A DNA stretch of 64,000 bases from NCBI RefSeq assembly GCF_043633585.1, contig NZ_CP141832.1, positions 186,001 through 250,000 of the forward strand. The letters are read 5' to 3'. Source of the stretch: Lacrimispora sinapis (lineage in GTDB: Bacteria > Bacillota > Clostridia > Lachnospirales > Lachnospiraceae). The notes under the pieces were generated by a model. That model was not told where the DNA came from. It ran no database searches and saw only the letters and a program-made list of their open reading frames with translations. Positions 53,939-63,459 of the stretch are shown one piece after another. How positions within the stretch are numbered: position 1 is the first letter of the stretch; every line of letters starts with the position of its first letter. The position numbers were made by a program, and so were the translations under genes.

Positions 53939-55531
53939 ATGCTGCGTGCAATTATTGCTGACGATGAAGCGGTCATTTTAAAAGGTCTCAGAAAACTGAT
54001 TGACTGGAATAAAATGGGGATAGAGATCGTAGGGGAAGCCGGAAACGGCAGAGAAGCGCTGGAACTGATTCGTAACAAAAAGCCGGACCTGGCGGTATCG
54101 GATATTGCCATGCCGGAACTGGATGGGCTGGAGCTGCTGAAACGAATCAATGAACTGGGGCTTGAAACAAAGGTGATCTTCATCAGCGGATATCAGGAGT
54201 TCTCCTATGCAAAAAAGGCGGTAAAGTATGGGGCAGTGGATTATATTTTAAAGCCAATCGAACAGGATGAGATGGAAGCGGCTATTAAAAAAGCGGTGAA
54301 CCTGGTGGGAGAGCAGAGCAGTTTAAAGCTGCTTAGTTTGGAGCAGGATGAGAATGAACTGTCCCGTATTTTTCATAAAATCAACGGCAATCAGGAATAT
54401 GCAAGGCAGGATCTGTATGAACAGTTTGAGGCCCTTCATATTGATGTGGCCTGTAAGGAATTTATTGGGGTTGCATTCCGGCTTTATTTTACCAAAGCAG
54501 CGCCGGACAATATCAAGATGCAGGAGCTGGAGAAATTTTCTGCTTATAACCGGCTTCAGAAAAAACTGGAGGAGGAGAAGTGGGGATTTGTCATTAAAAA
54601 GGATTTGAATAACTGCTATGTTATATTTACCCTTTTGCCTTCTGAGGATGACCATACCATCCTTTTCCGCACCCGCAAGCTGGCAGAGGTGATGACAAGC
54701 GGTCAGCCCATTATGGTAAAGACCGGAATCGGAGAACGGATCAAGGAGATCGGTACCCTCCAGCTTGCCTATAAGACCAGCCGGTTTGCTCTGGAGCTGT
54801 ATTATTTTACGGAAGAGGATGAGATATGGTATGCCAATGTGAAGCGGCAGTTCCGGGATTCCTTTGATGATTATCAGGCCTGTTTTAAGAGGCTGATGCA
54901 GGGGTTTCTGTCCAGAAAGTCCACCATTGATCCGGAAATATGGGAGATCCTTTTAATCATCCGCAATCTTCATTTTGGGAACCGTTTTGCAGCCATAAAC
55001 CGGTGTATCCTTCTGGTGACGGATGTTACCAAGGAGCTGATGGACAACTATCTGGTGGATGAATCTTACCGGGAAAAAGGAGAACGGGCAGCAGAAGAAA
55101 TCCGTACCAAGCCGTTGTACAGGCAGGCCTGTGAGGTGATTTCCAATTATCTGGAGGACCTGTTTGAAATCATAAAGGATGGAACCGGGAACAGCGGACG
55201 AAACGAGATTGCCAGGATTAAGCGCTACATCGGGGAGCATTACCGGGAGAATCTGACTTTGGAGTCCATGGCTTCTTTTGCCAATATGAATCTTTATTAT
55301 TTCAGCAGTTATTTTAAAAAGAATACCGGCCAGAATTTTAAAAACTATCTGACGGATATCCGTATGGAGGAGGCCAGAAGGCTTTTGGCAAATACGGATT
55401 ATAAAGCCTATGAGGTTGCAAAAGCGGTAGGTTACCGGAATGTCCGCCAGTTCAATGAAAATTTCAAAGGGAAGTATGGGAAGAGTCCGAATGAATACAG
55501 AAAAGATTATAAGTCAGAGGGACATGTATAA
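53939..55531 (+). CDS. YesN-type response regulator with AraC output domain
   Basis: A 530-residue regulator. Receiver domain 1-120 with acidic D9/D10 (IIADDEAVI), phospho-acceptor D54-region (PDLAVSDIAMPELDG) and Lys103-region (DYILKPIEQDEM). A long central domain (130-410) has the GGDEF-like fold common in YesN proteins without its motifs. The AraC DNA-binding end has FANMNLYYFSSYFKKNTGQNFKNY (in part) and AVGYRNVRQFNENFKGKYGKSPNEYRK. It overlaps the next gene by 8 bp and belongs with the histidine kinase at 56780. Likely target: the PTS genes downstream. Confidence 0.92.
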   Translation: MLRAIIADDEAVILKGLRKLIDWNKMGIEIVGEAGNGREALELIRNKKPDLAVSDIAMPELDGLELLKRINELGLETKVIFISGYQEFSYAKKAVKYGAVDYILKPIEQDEMEAAIKKAVNLVGEQSSLKLLSLEQDENELSRIFHKINGNQEYARQDLYEQFEALHIDVACKEFIGVAFRLYFTKAAPDNIKMQELEKFSAYNRLQKKLEEEKWGFVIKKDLNNCYVIFTLLPSEDDHTILFRTRKLAEVMTSGQPIMVKTGIGERIKEIGTLQLAYKTSRFALELYYFTEEDEIWYANVKRQFRDSFDDYQACFKRLMQGFLSRKSTIDPEIWEILLIIRNLHFGNRFAAINRCILLVTDVTKELMDNYLVDESYREKGERAAEEIRTKPLYRQACEVISNYLEDLFEIIKDGTGNSGRNEIARIKRYIGEHYRENLTLESMASFANMNLYYFSSYFKKNTGQNFKNYLTDIRMEEARRLLANTDYKAYEVAKAVGYRNVRQFNENFKGKYGKSPNEYRKDYKSEGHV

Positions 55532-56783
55532 AAAACGGGTAAAAATCTTCATGAAAACAGCGGGAACAAGGGTGCTGGCTGGCATCCTTGTTCCTGCTGT
55601 TTTCCTTATGGGGTGTTCCTTTGATCCTCCCGCTCCCGAAGAAGGACCGGTTTCCATACGAGTGGCCTGTTCCGCCGGAGACATCAAATGGAAAAGCGGG
55701 ATGGAGGATGTGGCAGAGAAATTCATGGAACAAAATAAGAATATTAAAGTGGAGCTTTATTTTGTGCCTGAGGTCAAGAAGCAGACTTATATAGAACGGC
55801 TGAAGGTGCTGGCGGCACAAGAGGAGTTTTCCGATATTGTGGAACTGCGTGAGACAGGTGCACTTGTGCAGGCGGGACTTCTTGCTCCCATGCCCCGGGA
55901 GGTATATTCTCTGGTAGCCAGTCCGCGGCTTTATGATGGTGTGTGTTACGGGGTACCGCGGTATACGACCACACTGGGAATAATTTATAACCGTGATATT
56001 TTTGAAGAGATGGGACTTTCCGAACCGGAGACTTATGATGATTTTTTGAACATCTGCCAGAAGTTATTGACAGCCAGGTATGATGCCCTGGCTTTGGGGG
56101 CTGCAGATATCTGGCATATGAAGTTTTGGGGCAATTACCTGTTTCGCAATTATATGGCCACAGAGGACGGTAAGGTCCGGATGACAAAGGAAAATCTGAC
56201 CAGGATGCTGGGGGATTTCCGGGATCTGGCGGATAAAGGGTATATCAACTCCCGTTACCGGGATATGTTGGACAGCCAGACCGCACAGGCGCTCTCTTCC
56301 GGGCAGGCGGCCATGGTCTATACAGGACCGTGGATGCTTTCACAGATTGAGAATTTAAATCCTCAGATCCGGCTGGGCTTCTTTTTCCTTCCCGATAAAA
56401 ATGGTGTTGCCTACGCAATGGATGACAGCAATGTGGAATGGGGCATTTCTGCAGAAACAGCCAGGGATAAGAAAAAGATGGATGCATCGGTGAAGTTTCT
56501 TCAGTTCTATTATTCAGAGGGGGTTTATGAAACCATATTGGAACTGATGAATGCAGATTCGGTGACGGTCCGTAAGGTCCGTATGCCTGACACCAGGAAT
56601 CAAAGGATCATGAAGGCGGCCTATGAAAGGGGACCTGTGCATACAAAGCTTTTGATGGAGGATGCCAATTCGCCTGACGGATTCATTGCCTATTATGACC
56701 AGGTGCTGATCCAGGCACTATGGGGAGACGAACCGGTTTCTTCCCTGGCTGACAGCCTGCTCAAACGATGGGAGATGCCATGA
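55524..56783 (+). CDS. Extracellular sugar-binding lipoprotein, sensor partner
   Basis: A 419-residue solute-binding protein of the type used by carbohydrate ABC importers. Signal peptide with lipobox VFLMGC (Cys about 28), then the periplasmic-binding fold with AEKFMEQNKNIKVELYFVPEV, GVPRYTTTLGIIYNRDIFEEMGL (in part) and the MVYTGPWMLSQIE hinge strand. There is no ABC permease or ATPase anywhere near it. It lies between the response regulator (8-bp overlap) and the kinase (4-bp overlap), so it is co-translated with both. This argues that it binds the sugar outside and signals through the kinase. The ATG at 55524 is chosen for overlap and for the signal peptide length. Confidence 0.9.
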   Translation: MYKKRVKIFMKTAGTRVLAGILVPAVFLMGCSFDPPAPEEGPVSIRVACSAGDIKWKSGMEDVAEKFMEQNKNIKVELYFVPEVKKQTYIERLKVLAAQEEFSDIVELRETGALVQAGLLAPMPREVYSLVASPRLYDGVCYGVPRYTTTLGIIYNRDIFEEMGLSEPETYDDFLNICQKLLTARYDALALGAADIWHMKFWGNYLFRNYMATEDGKVRMTKENLTRMLGDFRDLADKGYINSRYRDMLDSQTAQALSSGQAAMVYTGPWMLSQIENLNPQIRLGFFFLPDKNGVAYAMDDSNVEWGISAETARDKKKMDASVKFLQFYYSEGVYETILELMNADSVTVRKVRMPDTRNQRIMKAAYERGPVHTKLLMEDANSPDGFIAYYDQVLIQALWGDEPVSSLADSLLKRWEMP

Positions 56784-58570
56784 CACAGAAAAGAAAGAGC
56801 ATTTTTTTCAATCTGACCATATCTTTTATCGTTCTTGGAGCGGCCCCTTTGCTCATTGCAGGGAGTCTGCTGTTTATCCAGTTCCGTAACAATATGGAAC
56901 GGGTGGTTCTCGATGATATGACCCGGATGGTCCGCTACTCCGGCAACAACGTGCAGGAAATGGTAGATGAGTGCAGTGAACTGACCAAGCGCATTTATGA
57001 TATTTCCACGGATGACGGACTGCTGCTGTATCAGGTTTTAAATAACAGAAGCCTTCGCCAGGAGGTGAGGGAAATGAAGGTCATGGTGATTCTCAATGAA
57101 ATGCTTGATGGGGACACCCGGATCAGGACCGCTTATTTTGAGGATAACCAGGGGAGGGTTTATTATGCCACTAAAAATACCCAGAAGGTACTTGACAAAA
57201 AGGCTTTTTTGAAATTCATTGCCCAGGAAGATGATACGGCCAATTTTTCCGTCCTTTATACCCATGTGGACAGTTATTTCCCGGATTCCAGGAATCAGGT
57301 AGTCACCTTTCGCCGCAGCTATCAGGATATAACCTCCTTTAAAACCATAAAAAACAGTTTGGGAAACTTATATCTGGACATGGATATAAGTAAGCTGTCT
57401 TCCATGCTGTCGGATGTGAGTATGGATATCAACGAATCCTTCCGGATTGTCGATGAACGGGGAAGGTGTATTTACAGCATGGAGCCGTCGGAGACCGGAA
57501 GCGTTTTGGAGGAGATGCTGCCCCTTTATCCGGTGATGTCAGAAAATGAGGGGATGATGCTGAAAGGGAACCGGTATCTGGTATACGACCGGCTGGAAAA
57601 TTGCGGCTGGACTGTGGTTGCCCAGGCCGGAAGAGACCGGGTTCTGCAAAATCTGGAAAGCACAAAACAGTATATTTTGGCGTTTTTAGGGGGAACCTTT
57701 TTCTTGTTATTATGTTTATATTTCTATTTTCTAAAGGAAATCAGAAAGCCGGTGAAGCTTTTAGAGAGAGGCATGGCTGAGATACAGAAAGGAAATTTAG
57801 AGACCAGGATTGATGTGGGCGGCAGAGAGGATGAAATCGGAGTTCTGGCATCGGGCTTAAATTCCATGGCTAAGGATCTGAACGAATACATCAAAAAGGT
57901 CTATGTGGCGGAAATCGGACAGCGGGAAGCGGAATTAAATGCCCTCAAGTCCCAGATTAAGCCACATTACCTTTATAACACACTGGAGGTAATCCGGATG
58001 ACGGCTCTGGAACAGGAGGACAGGGAAACGGCAAGAATGGTGGAGAGTCTGTCCAGACAGCTTAAATACCTGATGGGTCACAGCGGAGATATGGTGCCTC
58101 TTCGGATGGAGATCGAAAATATCCGGGAATATTTTTACATCATGCGCATCCGGTATGAGAACCGCATCCAGCTGGAAGTCAGCGTGGATGAGGAGGTAAT
58201 GGAAACGCCCATTATTAAGCTGAGTCTTCAGCCCATTGTGGAAAATGCCGTAAAACATGGTCTGCGCCCCAAAAAGGGGAAGGGGACTGTACGGATCGAG
58301 GCCCACAAAAGAAGGGACTGCCTTGAGGTGACCGTAATGGATGACGGGGTCGGTATGAATGAGGAGATTTTAAAGGCCCTTCAGGAAGAACTGATGCAGG
58401 AGGAAGTTGGAGTCAAAACCAGAGAGGGCTTAAACCATGTGGGGATCAAAAATGTGTATGACAGGATTCAGAAAAATTTCGGACCGGAATACGGACTGGA
58501 GATCATCAGTACGGAGGGAACCGGAACCATTGTTGTGTACACGTTACCGGTAAACGCAGAGGAAAGCTAG
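56780..58570 (+). CDS. YesM-type sensor histidine kinase
   Basis: A 596-residue membrane kinase. TM1 at about 14-36 and TM2 at about 292-315 enclose a ~255-residue extracellular dCache-type domain. Then come HAMP (ERGMAEIQKGNLETRID), the His_kinase segment with the phosphorylated His in SQIKPHYLYNTLE, and the HATPase with QPIVENAVKHGL, VMDDGVGM and GIKNVYDRI. It phosphorylates the YesN-type regulator upstream. GGGAG at 56770-56774 and the ATGA overlap with the lipoprotein stop favour ATG 56780 over 56768. The large sensor could bind the loaded lipoprotein. Confidence 0.92.
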   Translation: MTQKRKSIFFNLTISFIVLGAAPLLIAGSLLFIQFRNNMERVVLDDMTRMVRYSGNNVQEMVDECSELTKRIYDISTDDGLLLYQVLNNRSLRQEVREMKVMVILNEMLDGDTRIRTAYFEDNQGRVYYATKNTQKVLDKKAFLKFIAQEDDTANFSVLYTHVDSYFPDSRNQVVTFRRSYQDITSFKTIKNSLGNLYLDMDISKLSSMLSDVSMDINESFRIVDERGRCIYSMEPSETGSVLEEMLPLYPVMSENEGMMLKGNRYLVYDRLENCGWTVVAQAGRDRVLQNLESTKQYILAFLGGTFFLLLCLYFYFLKEIRKPVKLLERGMAEIQKGNLETRIDVGGREDEIGVLASGLNSMAKDLNEYIKKVYVAEIGQREAELNALKSQIKPHYLYNTLEVIRMTALEQEDRETARMVESLSRQLKYLMGHSGDMVPLRMEIENIREYFYIMRIRYENRIQLEVSVDEEVMETPIIKLSLQPIVENAVKHGLRPKKGKGTVRIEAHKRRDCLEVTVMDDGVGMNEEILKALQEELMQEEVGVKTREGLNHVGIKNVYDRIQKNFGPEYGLEIISTEGTGTIVVYTLPVNAEES

Positions 58571-58721
58571 AGGTTTTTTTGGGAAAACAGGAGAGGTTTT
58601 TGGATCGTCGGACCAAAGGGTTGAGACGGACAAACGCATATGATACCATAGGCTTATCTTGAAGAGGGACATGAAAGATGGACCTGTTTCACGTATGTAA
58701 GATCGTTCAGGAGGTAGAGAG
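58571..58721 (+). other. Short gap between the kinase and the PTS genes
   Basis: A 151-bp gap. No confident promoter, terminator or operator is seen, though this is where the regulator would be expected to act. CAGGAGG lies at the end as the EIIB ribosome site. Confidence 0.35.
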
Positions 58722-59216
58722 ATGATTAAAATGATGCGGGTGGATGACCGCCTGATCCATGGCCAGGTGGCGGTCATGTGGTCAAAAGAGTTGGGAATAC
58801 AAAGAATCATTGTAGCGAGCGACACCATTGCTGCCAATGACATTCAGGTCAGTGCGCTTAAAATGGCAGCACCGGCAGGCGTTAAGGCAGCCGTACTGCC
58901 CATTGATAAGGCGGTCGGAATTCTCAATGATCCCCGGGCACAGCAGATGAAGATCCTGGTGATCTCCAACAATCCGGAGGATTTATTAAAGGTAGCGGAA
59001 AAACTGGATGAAAAGCCGGTCCTCAATGTGGCCAATTACGGAAGAATCGGAGGAGGTTCCCTTTCCTCCAAAACCAAAATTTCCGAATCCGTTTATGTGA
59101 CTGATCATGACCGGGAAGTTTTGGAAAAAATCCATGGGCTTGGAATTGAAATCATTCATCAGCCCCTTCCCAGTGATGGAAGGCAGGACTTTATGAAGCT
59201 GTTAGGAGGAAAATAA
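58722..59216 (+). CDS. PTS EIIB component, mannose/sorbose family
   Basis: A 164-residue EIIB of the mannose family. VDDRLIHGQVAVMW carries the phosphorylated His (H13 region) and the standard start. It takes phosphate from EIIA and gives it to the incoming sugar. AGGAGG lies 8 nt upstream of the ATG. It is 3 bp before EIIC. By family rules it could serve mannose, sorbose, fructose, N-acetylgalactosamine or uronic disaccharides; the operon's GH88 gene favours the last. Confidence 0.95.
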   Translation: MIKMMRVDDRLIHGQVAVMWSKELGIQRIIVASDTIAANDIQVSALKMAAPAGVKAAVLPIDKAVGILNDPRAQQMKILVISNNPEDLLKVAEKLDEKPVLNVANYGRIGGGSLSSKTKISESVYVTDHDREVLEKIHGLGIEIIHQPLPSDGRQDFMKLLGGK

Positions 59217-59219
59217 GCC

Positions 59220-60089
59220 ATGATCATGAACGCTTTCATTGTGGGACTTGTACTCATGTTTACGAAATTTTTTGACTGGTGGGGCAACACCATGTTTCAG
59301 AGGCCCATATTCTGTGTGGCAATTTTAGGCGCCCTGCTTGGACATCCGAAGGAAGGCATTATTTTAGCGGCACAGCTGGAACTGGTATTCCTTGGAAATG
59401 TAAGTCTGGGCGGTGTTATGCCTTCTGACTTTACTCTGGGTTCTATTTTCGGCGCGGCATTTGCACTTTTACTGGGCAAAGACTTAGCGACCGCGGTTAC
59501 GCTGGCTCTTCCGCTGGCAGCACTTGGAACACTTCTTTATTCCTCTATGAAAATCGTGGTAACTTCTCTGGTGCCAAGATTTGAAAAACTTCTGGAGGAA
59601 CGCAACATTAAGGGATTTAAAAAGCTGTGGATTCTCCAGTTTGCCGGATTCCACCTTTGCTATTTCCTTCTTGGTTTTATCTGTATCTGGGTAGGTACAG
59701 ACGCAGTAAAGGCATTTGTTGACATCATTCCGGACTGGGTACAGAAATCCATGACCGTGGCCTCCACCATGCTCCCTGCACTTGGTATGGCGCTTCTTTT
59801 AAAGTCCTTATGGACCAAAGAAATCTGCCCTTATTATTTCCTGGGATTTGGTTTAGGAGCATTCTTCTTTTACAACAACGTAACAGGAGCAGCCCTGGCA
59901 GACAATGCGGTAAAGCTGACCAGCGCTCCAACTAAAATGTTGTCCCTGGTGCAGATTTCCTTTATCGGAGCAGCCATTGCGGCCCTCATTATTTTCCAGG
60001 AACTGCAGAAGATCAAGGACGGACAGAGATTTAAAAGCGTGTCCTCCAGCACAATAATTGATGAAAGTGAGGATTTCTTCAATGACTAA
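59220..60089 (+). CDS. PTS EIIC component, mannose family
   Basis: A 289-residue membrane permease with about seven to eight hydrophobic segments. Seen: FDWWGNTMFQRPIFCVAILGALLGHPKEGI (in part), LAAQLELVFLGNVSLGGVMPSD and GTLLYSSMK, typical of the Man-family EIIC, which forms the translocation path with EIID. AGGAGG lies 10 nt upstream. It overlaps EIID by 8 bp. Confidence 0.95.
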   Translation: MIMNAFIVGLVLMFTKFFDWWGNTMFQRPIFCVAILGALLGHPKEGIILAAQLELVFLGNVSLGGVMPSDFTLGSIFGAAFALLLGKDLATAVTLALPLAALGTLLYSSMKIVVTSLVPRFEKLLEERNIKGFKKLWILQFAGFHLCYFLLGFICIWVGTDAVKAFVDIIPDWVQKSMTVASTMLPALGMALLLKSLWTKEICPYYFLGFGLGAFFFYNNVTGAALADNAVKLTSAPTKMLSLVQISFIGAAIAALIIFQELQKIKDGQRFKSVSSSTIIDESEDFFND

Positions 60090-60951
60090 TACCAACACAG
60101 GCACTGATGCAGCCGTTACAATGAAGACTAAACTGAATCCTCAGCAGAAAAAGCTGGTAAGCTCCGTGTTCTGGAGATCCATGTGGCTGATGTTCTGTAC
60201 CTCTTATACCAAACAGCAGGGGACCACCTTTGGCTGGACCATGATTCCTTATCTGGAGGATATCTACGGCAAAGAGACCGATGAATTTTATGAAGCAATG
60301 TCCAGACATCAGGACTTTTTCAATACCACACCCGGTATGTCACCTTTTATCTTTTCTCTGGTTATTTCCATGGAGCAGGAAAGAAAATCCGCAATGGACA
60401 CAGGAAGAGAATTTGATGATTCCTCCATTGAGGCGCTGAAGGTTGCTCTTATGGGACCGTTTGCAGGAATCGGTGATTCCGTTTATTCAGGAGCGCTGCG
60501 TATCATCGCAACAGGAATCGCCCTGGGATTTTCCCAGATGGGCTCCTGGATGGGACCGATCTTATTTGCACTGCTTTATAACATTCCCAATGTGCTGATC
60601 CGGTACTTTGGAGCCAGCTATGGTTTGAAGCTTGGCAGTACATACATTGCCAATGCATTGGCTTCAGGTGCACTGAAGGCATTTACCAAAGGATTTGCTG
60701 TTTTGGGACTTATTATGACAGGTGCCATGACGGCACAGTATGTAAGCTTTAAGACCACTTATGTGGCTGATTTTGGCGGAGCGACCTTTAATTTACAGGG
60801 GGTGCTGGACCAGATCATGCCCGGGCTTCTTCCGCTTGCGATCACCATGGCCTCCTTCTTCTATTTAAGAAAGAAGAATAAGCCGGTCACCGTGCTGCTG
60901 GTTATGTTTGCGGCCGCTGTGGTGCTTACTGTGCTGGGGATATGCGGTTAG
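60082..60951 (+). CDS. PTS EIID component, mannose family
   Basis: A 289-residue EIID. Seen: FWRSMWLMFCTSYTKQQGTTFGWTMIPYL (in part), NTTPGMSPFIFSLVISMEQE, then ALMGPFAGIGDSVYSGALR, the key EIID signature, and hydrophobic segments near 120-290. Unique to the mannose family, EIID completes the sugar channel with EIIC. The start at 60082 is preferred over 60058 for the better EIID N-terminus and the normal 8-bp overlap. GAGG lies 11 nt upstream. Confidence 0.95.
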   Translation: MTNTNTGTDAAVTMKTKLNPQQKKLVSSVFWRSMWLMFCTSYTKQQGTTFGWTMIPYLEDIYGKETDEFYEAMSRHQDFFNTTPGMSPFIFSLVISMEQERKSAMDTGREFDDSSIEALKVALMGPFAGIGDSVYSGALRIIATGIALGFSQMGSWMGPILFALLYNIPNVLIRYFGASYGLKLGSTYIANALASGALKAFTKGFAVLGLIMTGAMTAQYVSFKTTYVADFGGATFNLQGVLDQIMPGLLPLAITMASFFYLRKKNKPVTVLLVMFAAAVVLTVLGICG

Positions 60952-61025
60952 TTGTTATGGCTTTAAGGGCTGGCAGACATCGGTTTGCCGGCCTTTGAGT
61001 GGTTTAAAAAAAGGAGAGGGAAAAG

Positions 61026-61658
61026 ATGAACGGGTTGGGAATGCTGGCTGTGATCATAGGAATCATGGCGGTTTCAACTGTTGCAATGGGACTTATAAAA
61101 AAACGTGTATTTACCGGCATTTATACCGCACTCCAAACCAGGAATTACACTTCTTTTTTCCAGCAGGTGGATGGAAGGCTGGCCCGCGGGGTTCTGCCTG
61201 TGTATACCAGGGAAAACATGAAGCTGAGTGCTTATATGAGCCTTGATGATGCAGATAAGGTAAAGGGGCAGTTTAATGCCATGATGAAGCAGTCCATGAA
61301 TTCCTTTCAGCTTACGGGACTTTTGGTCCGCGGATATGAGTATTTTTCCCGCAGGCAGGAGAGGGAGAGGTGTGAAAAAATTCTGGAAAAGATGAAGGAG
61401 GTCCTTCCTCCCGACCGTCTGGAAAAGTACCAGATGCACTATGACATTGTTTTTGGCGGTTCCATAGCCTATGCGGACCGGCTGGCAGCTGAGGCAAAAG
61501 CCCACAGGGGGAAAAAGAAGGGCTATCTGGAATATTTGCTTGCCAGATCCTATGAATCCATGGGCAAAAAGGAGGAAGGAAGACGTTACCGGCAGCGGGC
61601 GGCAAAGGAATTTAAAACAGGAGCAGAGGATATTGAGAGATATGTTGAAATCATGTAA
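61026..61658 (+). CDS. Membrane-anchored helical protein of unknown function
   Basis: A 210-residue protein with one N-terminal membrane helix (about 5-23, MLAVIIGIMAVSTVAMGLI), followed by a soluble helical region with TPR-like repetition (EYLLARSYESMGKKEEGRRY). I do not recognise a named family. AGGAGAGGG precedes the ATG. The gene lies between EIID and DUF2264 and overlaps the latter by 17 bp, so it belongs to the same operon. It may help hold or organise the PTS enzymes, but this is a guess. Confidence 0.7.
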   Translation: MNGLGMLAVIIGIMAVSTVAMGLIKKRVFTGIYTALQTRNYTSFFQQVDGRLARGVLPVYTRENMKLSAYMSLDDADKVKGQFNAMMKQSMNSFQLTGLLVRGYEYFSRRQERERCEKILEKMKEVLPPDRLEKYQMHYDIVFGGSIAYADRLAAEAKAHRGKKKGYLEYLLARSYESMGKKEEGRRYRQRAAKEFKTGAEDIERYVEIM

Positions 61659-63438
61659 AGACCTTAAAAGCCGCAGGGATCTGGTGGAATGGCTTTCTGA
61701 TATGCTTCCCGATCCTTTTTTGTACAAGGGGTCCACCGGTGCGGCTTACGATGCAGGAATCAGGGAGTTTGAATATTGCTCCCGGCCTTTGTGGGCAATC
61801 TTTTCCCTGATCGCCAGCGGTGATTATGAGGAGGAGATGGCGGCTCCTTTTATAAAAAGGATCAAAGCCGGACTAAAGCCCGGGACTCCTCTGACATTTC
61901 CAGAGCCGTCTACGGCAAGGAGGCAGACGGCAGTGGAAATGGCAGTTTATGGCTATGGACTGCTGTGCTGCAAAGAGCGGCTGCTGAATTATCTGGATGA
62001 GGAAGAAAGAAACCGGTTGGCTGTCTGGCTGAACCAGGTAAATGAAATTGAATTTCCAAGAGGAAACTGGTACTTTTTCCTCTTAATCATCAATTACGGA
62101 CTGAAGGAAAACGGCTTTCCCTACAGCAGGGAAAACATTGATTTTGCCTGCAGGGAGATCGAGAGTCTCTATATTGGCGGCGGGTGGTACAAAGACGGGC
62201 ATGACTGCCAGAGGGATTATTATATCCCCTTTGCTTTTCAGTTTTACAGCCTGCTGCTTGACCGGTACTGCCCGGAACACAAGCTGTCCGGTGTCAGGGA
62301 AAGAAGTCTTGAGTTTGAACCGGATTTTCTGTACTGGCTGGACTCCCAGGGACGGAGCCTGCCCTTTGGAAGAAGCCTGACCTACCGCTTCGCCCATGTA
62401 TGCTATTGGTGTGCCTGTGCTGTAAGCGGCGTTCATGGAATTTCCACCGGAGAAGTAAAGGATATGATTTTCCGGAATTTCAATTTCTGGGCAGGTCAGG
62501 ACATCCTTTCCGAAGGAATGCTCTCCATTGGCTACGGATATCCCAACCTGGTTTTGAGTGAGGATTATAATGCGCCGGGTTCGCCTATGTGGGCATTTAA
62601 GGCCTTTGTTATTTTGTCTCTTCCCCAGGAACATGATTTTTGGAAAGAGGACAGAAAGAAGGTGGTTTTAAAGGAACCCATCAGAGAAGAACGGGGACCG
62701 GGGTTTTTGGCGGTGGCGGGGAAAAAGCATCATTATGCACTTTCAGTCTGTCAGTACAGCCATGCTTCCATTTTCCAGCATATGTCCAAGTATGGAAAGT
62801 TTTGTTATTCCACTGCCTTTGGGTTTAACTGTTCCAGGGATGTGCAGGGAATCAGCCAGTTTGCCGTTGACAATACTCTGGCTCTGTCCGTAAAGGGGAC
62901 GGGGCAGTTTGCAGGACGGGGAAGGATTGTGGAATGGGACTTGTTTAAGGAATACGGATACAGCCGGTGGGTATATGGTGAGATTGCAGAGATTGAGAGC
63001 TGGCTGGTTCCTGTGGATGAGCAGTTCCATATAAGGGTCCACCGGATTCACACCAGTCTGGAACTGGAGACATATGAAGGCGCATTTCCGGTTTTTGGCT
63101 GGAGCCCCAAGTTTTGTTCTCCTGTGATGGAAACGGACGGCATAATCCTTCACCGTGGTCACATGTCAAGCGGAATTTGGGATCTTTGCCATGACCGCCA
63201 GCCGGAGGTGGTTCTTCAGGGACCAAACACGAACATTTATGATTGTGAAAGAAATGGAGTTCCGGCACTGAAAAGGGAAATCCCTCCGTCAGAAGGGGGC
63301 TGGATCGCAGCGTGTCTGGTCTATGGCGATCCGGAATTGGATCAAGGTGAAACAGGACCAAGACAAAAGCCGGTTGCCAGCCTTAAAGGAAATTGTCTTA
63401 TGGTAAACGGTAAAAATATAATTTTAAATAAAAAATAA
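61642..63438 (+). CDS. DUF2264 protein
   Basis: A 598-residue soluble protein. Seen: SRPLWAIFSLIASG, GNWYFFLLIINYGL, GGGWYKDGHDCQRDYYIPFAFQFY (in part), FGRSLTYRFAHVCYW and a C-terminal beta-rich half. These match the DUF2264 family, which has an alpha/alpha-barrel N-half like polysaccharide lyases and glycoside hydrolases and a beta-sandwich after it. The activity is not known to me; it lies with a GH88 gene, so it is probably an intracellular carbohydrate enzyme. No signal peptide. The ATG at 61642 overlaps the previous stop; the frame is open further upstream without support. Confidence 0.88.
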   Translation: MLKSCKDLKSRRDLVEWLSDMLPDPFLYKGSTGAAYDAGIREFEYCSRPLWAIFSLIASGDYEEEMAAPFIKRIKAGLKPGTPLTFPEPSTARRQTAVEMAVYGYGLLCCKERLLNYLDEEERNRLAVWLNQVNEIEFPRGNWYFFLLIINYGLKENGFPYSRENIDFACREIESLYIGGGWYKDGHDCQRDYYIPFAFQFYSLLLDRYCPEHKLSGVRERSLEFEPDFLYWLDSQGRSLPFGRSLTYRFAHVCYWCACAVSGVHGISTGEVKDMIFRNFNFWAGQDILSEGMLSIGYGYPNLVLSEDYNAPGSPMWAFKAFVILSLPQEHDFWKEDRKKVVLKEPIREERGPGFLAVAGKKHHYALSVCQYSHASIFQHMSKYGKFCYSTAFGFNCSRDVQGISQFAVDNTLALSVKGTGQFAGRGRIVEWDLFKEYGYSRWVYGEIAEIESWLVPVDEQFHIRVHRIHTSLELETYEGAFPVFGWSPKFCSPVMETDGIILHRGHMSSGIWDLCHDRQPEVVLQGPNTNIYDCERNGVPALKREIPPSEGGWIAACLVYGDPELDQGETGPRQKPVASLKGNCLMVNGKNIILNKK

Positions 63439-63459
63439 AAAAAGCCAGGGAGGATCAAG

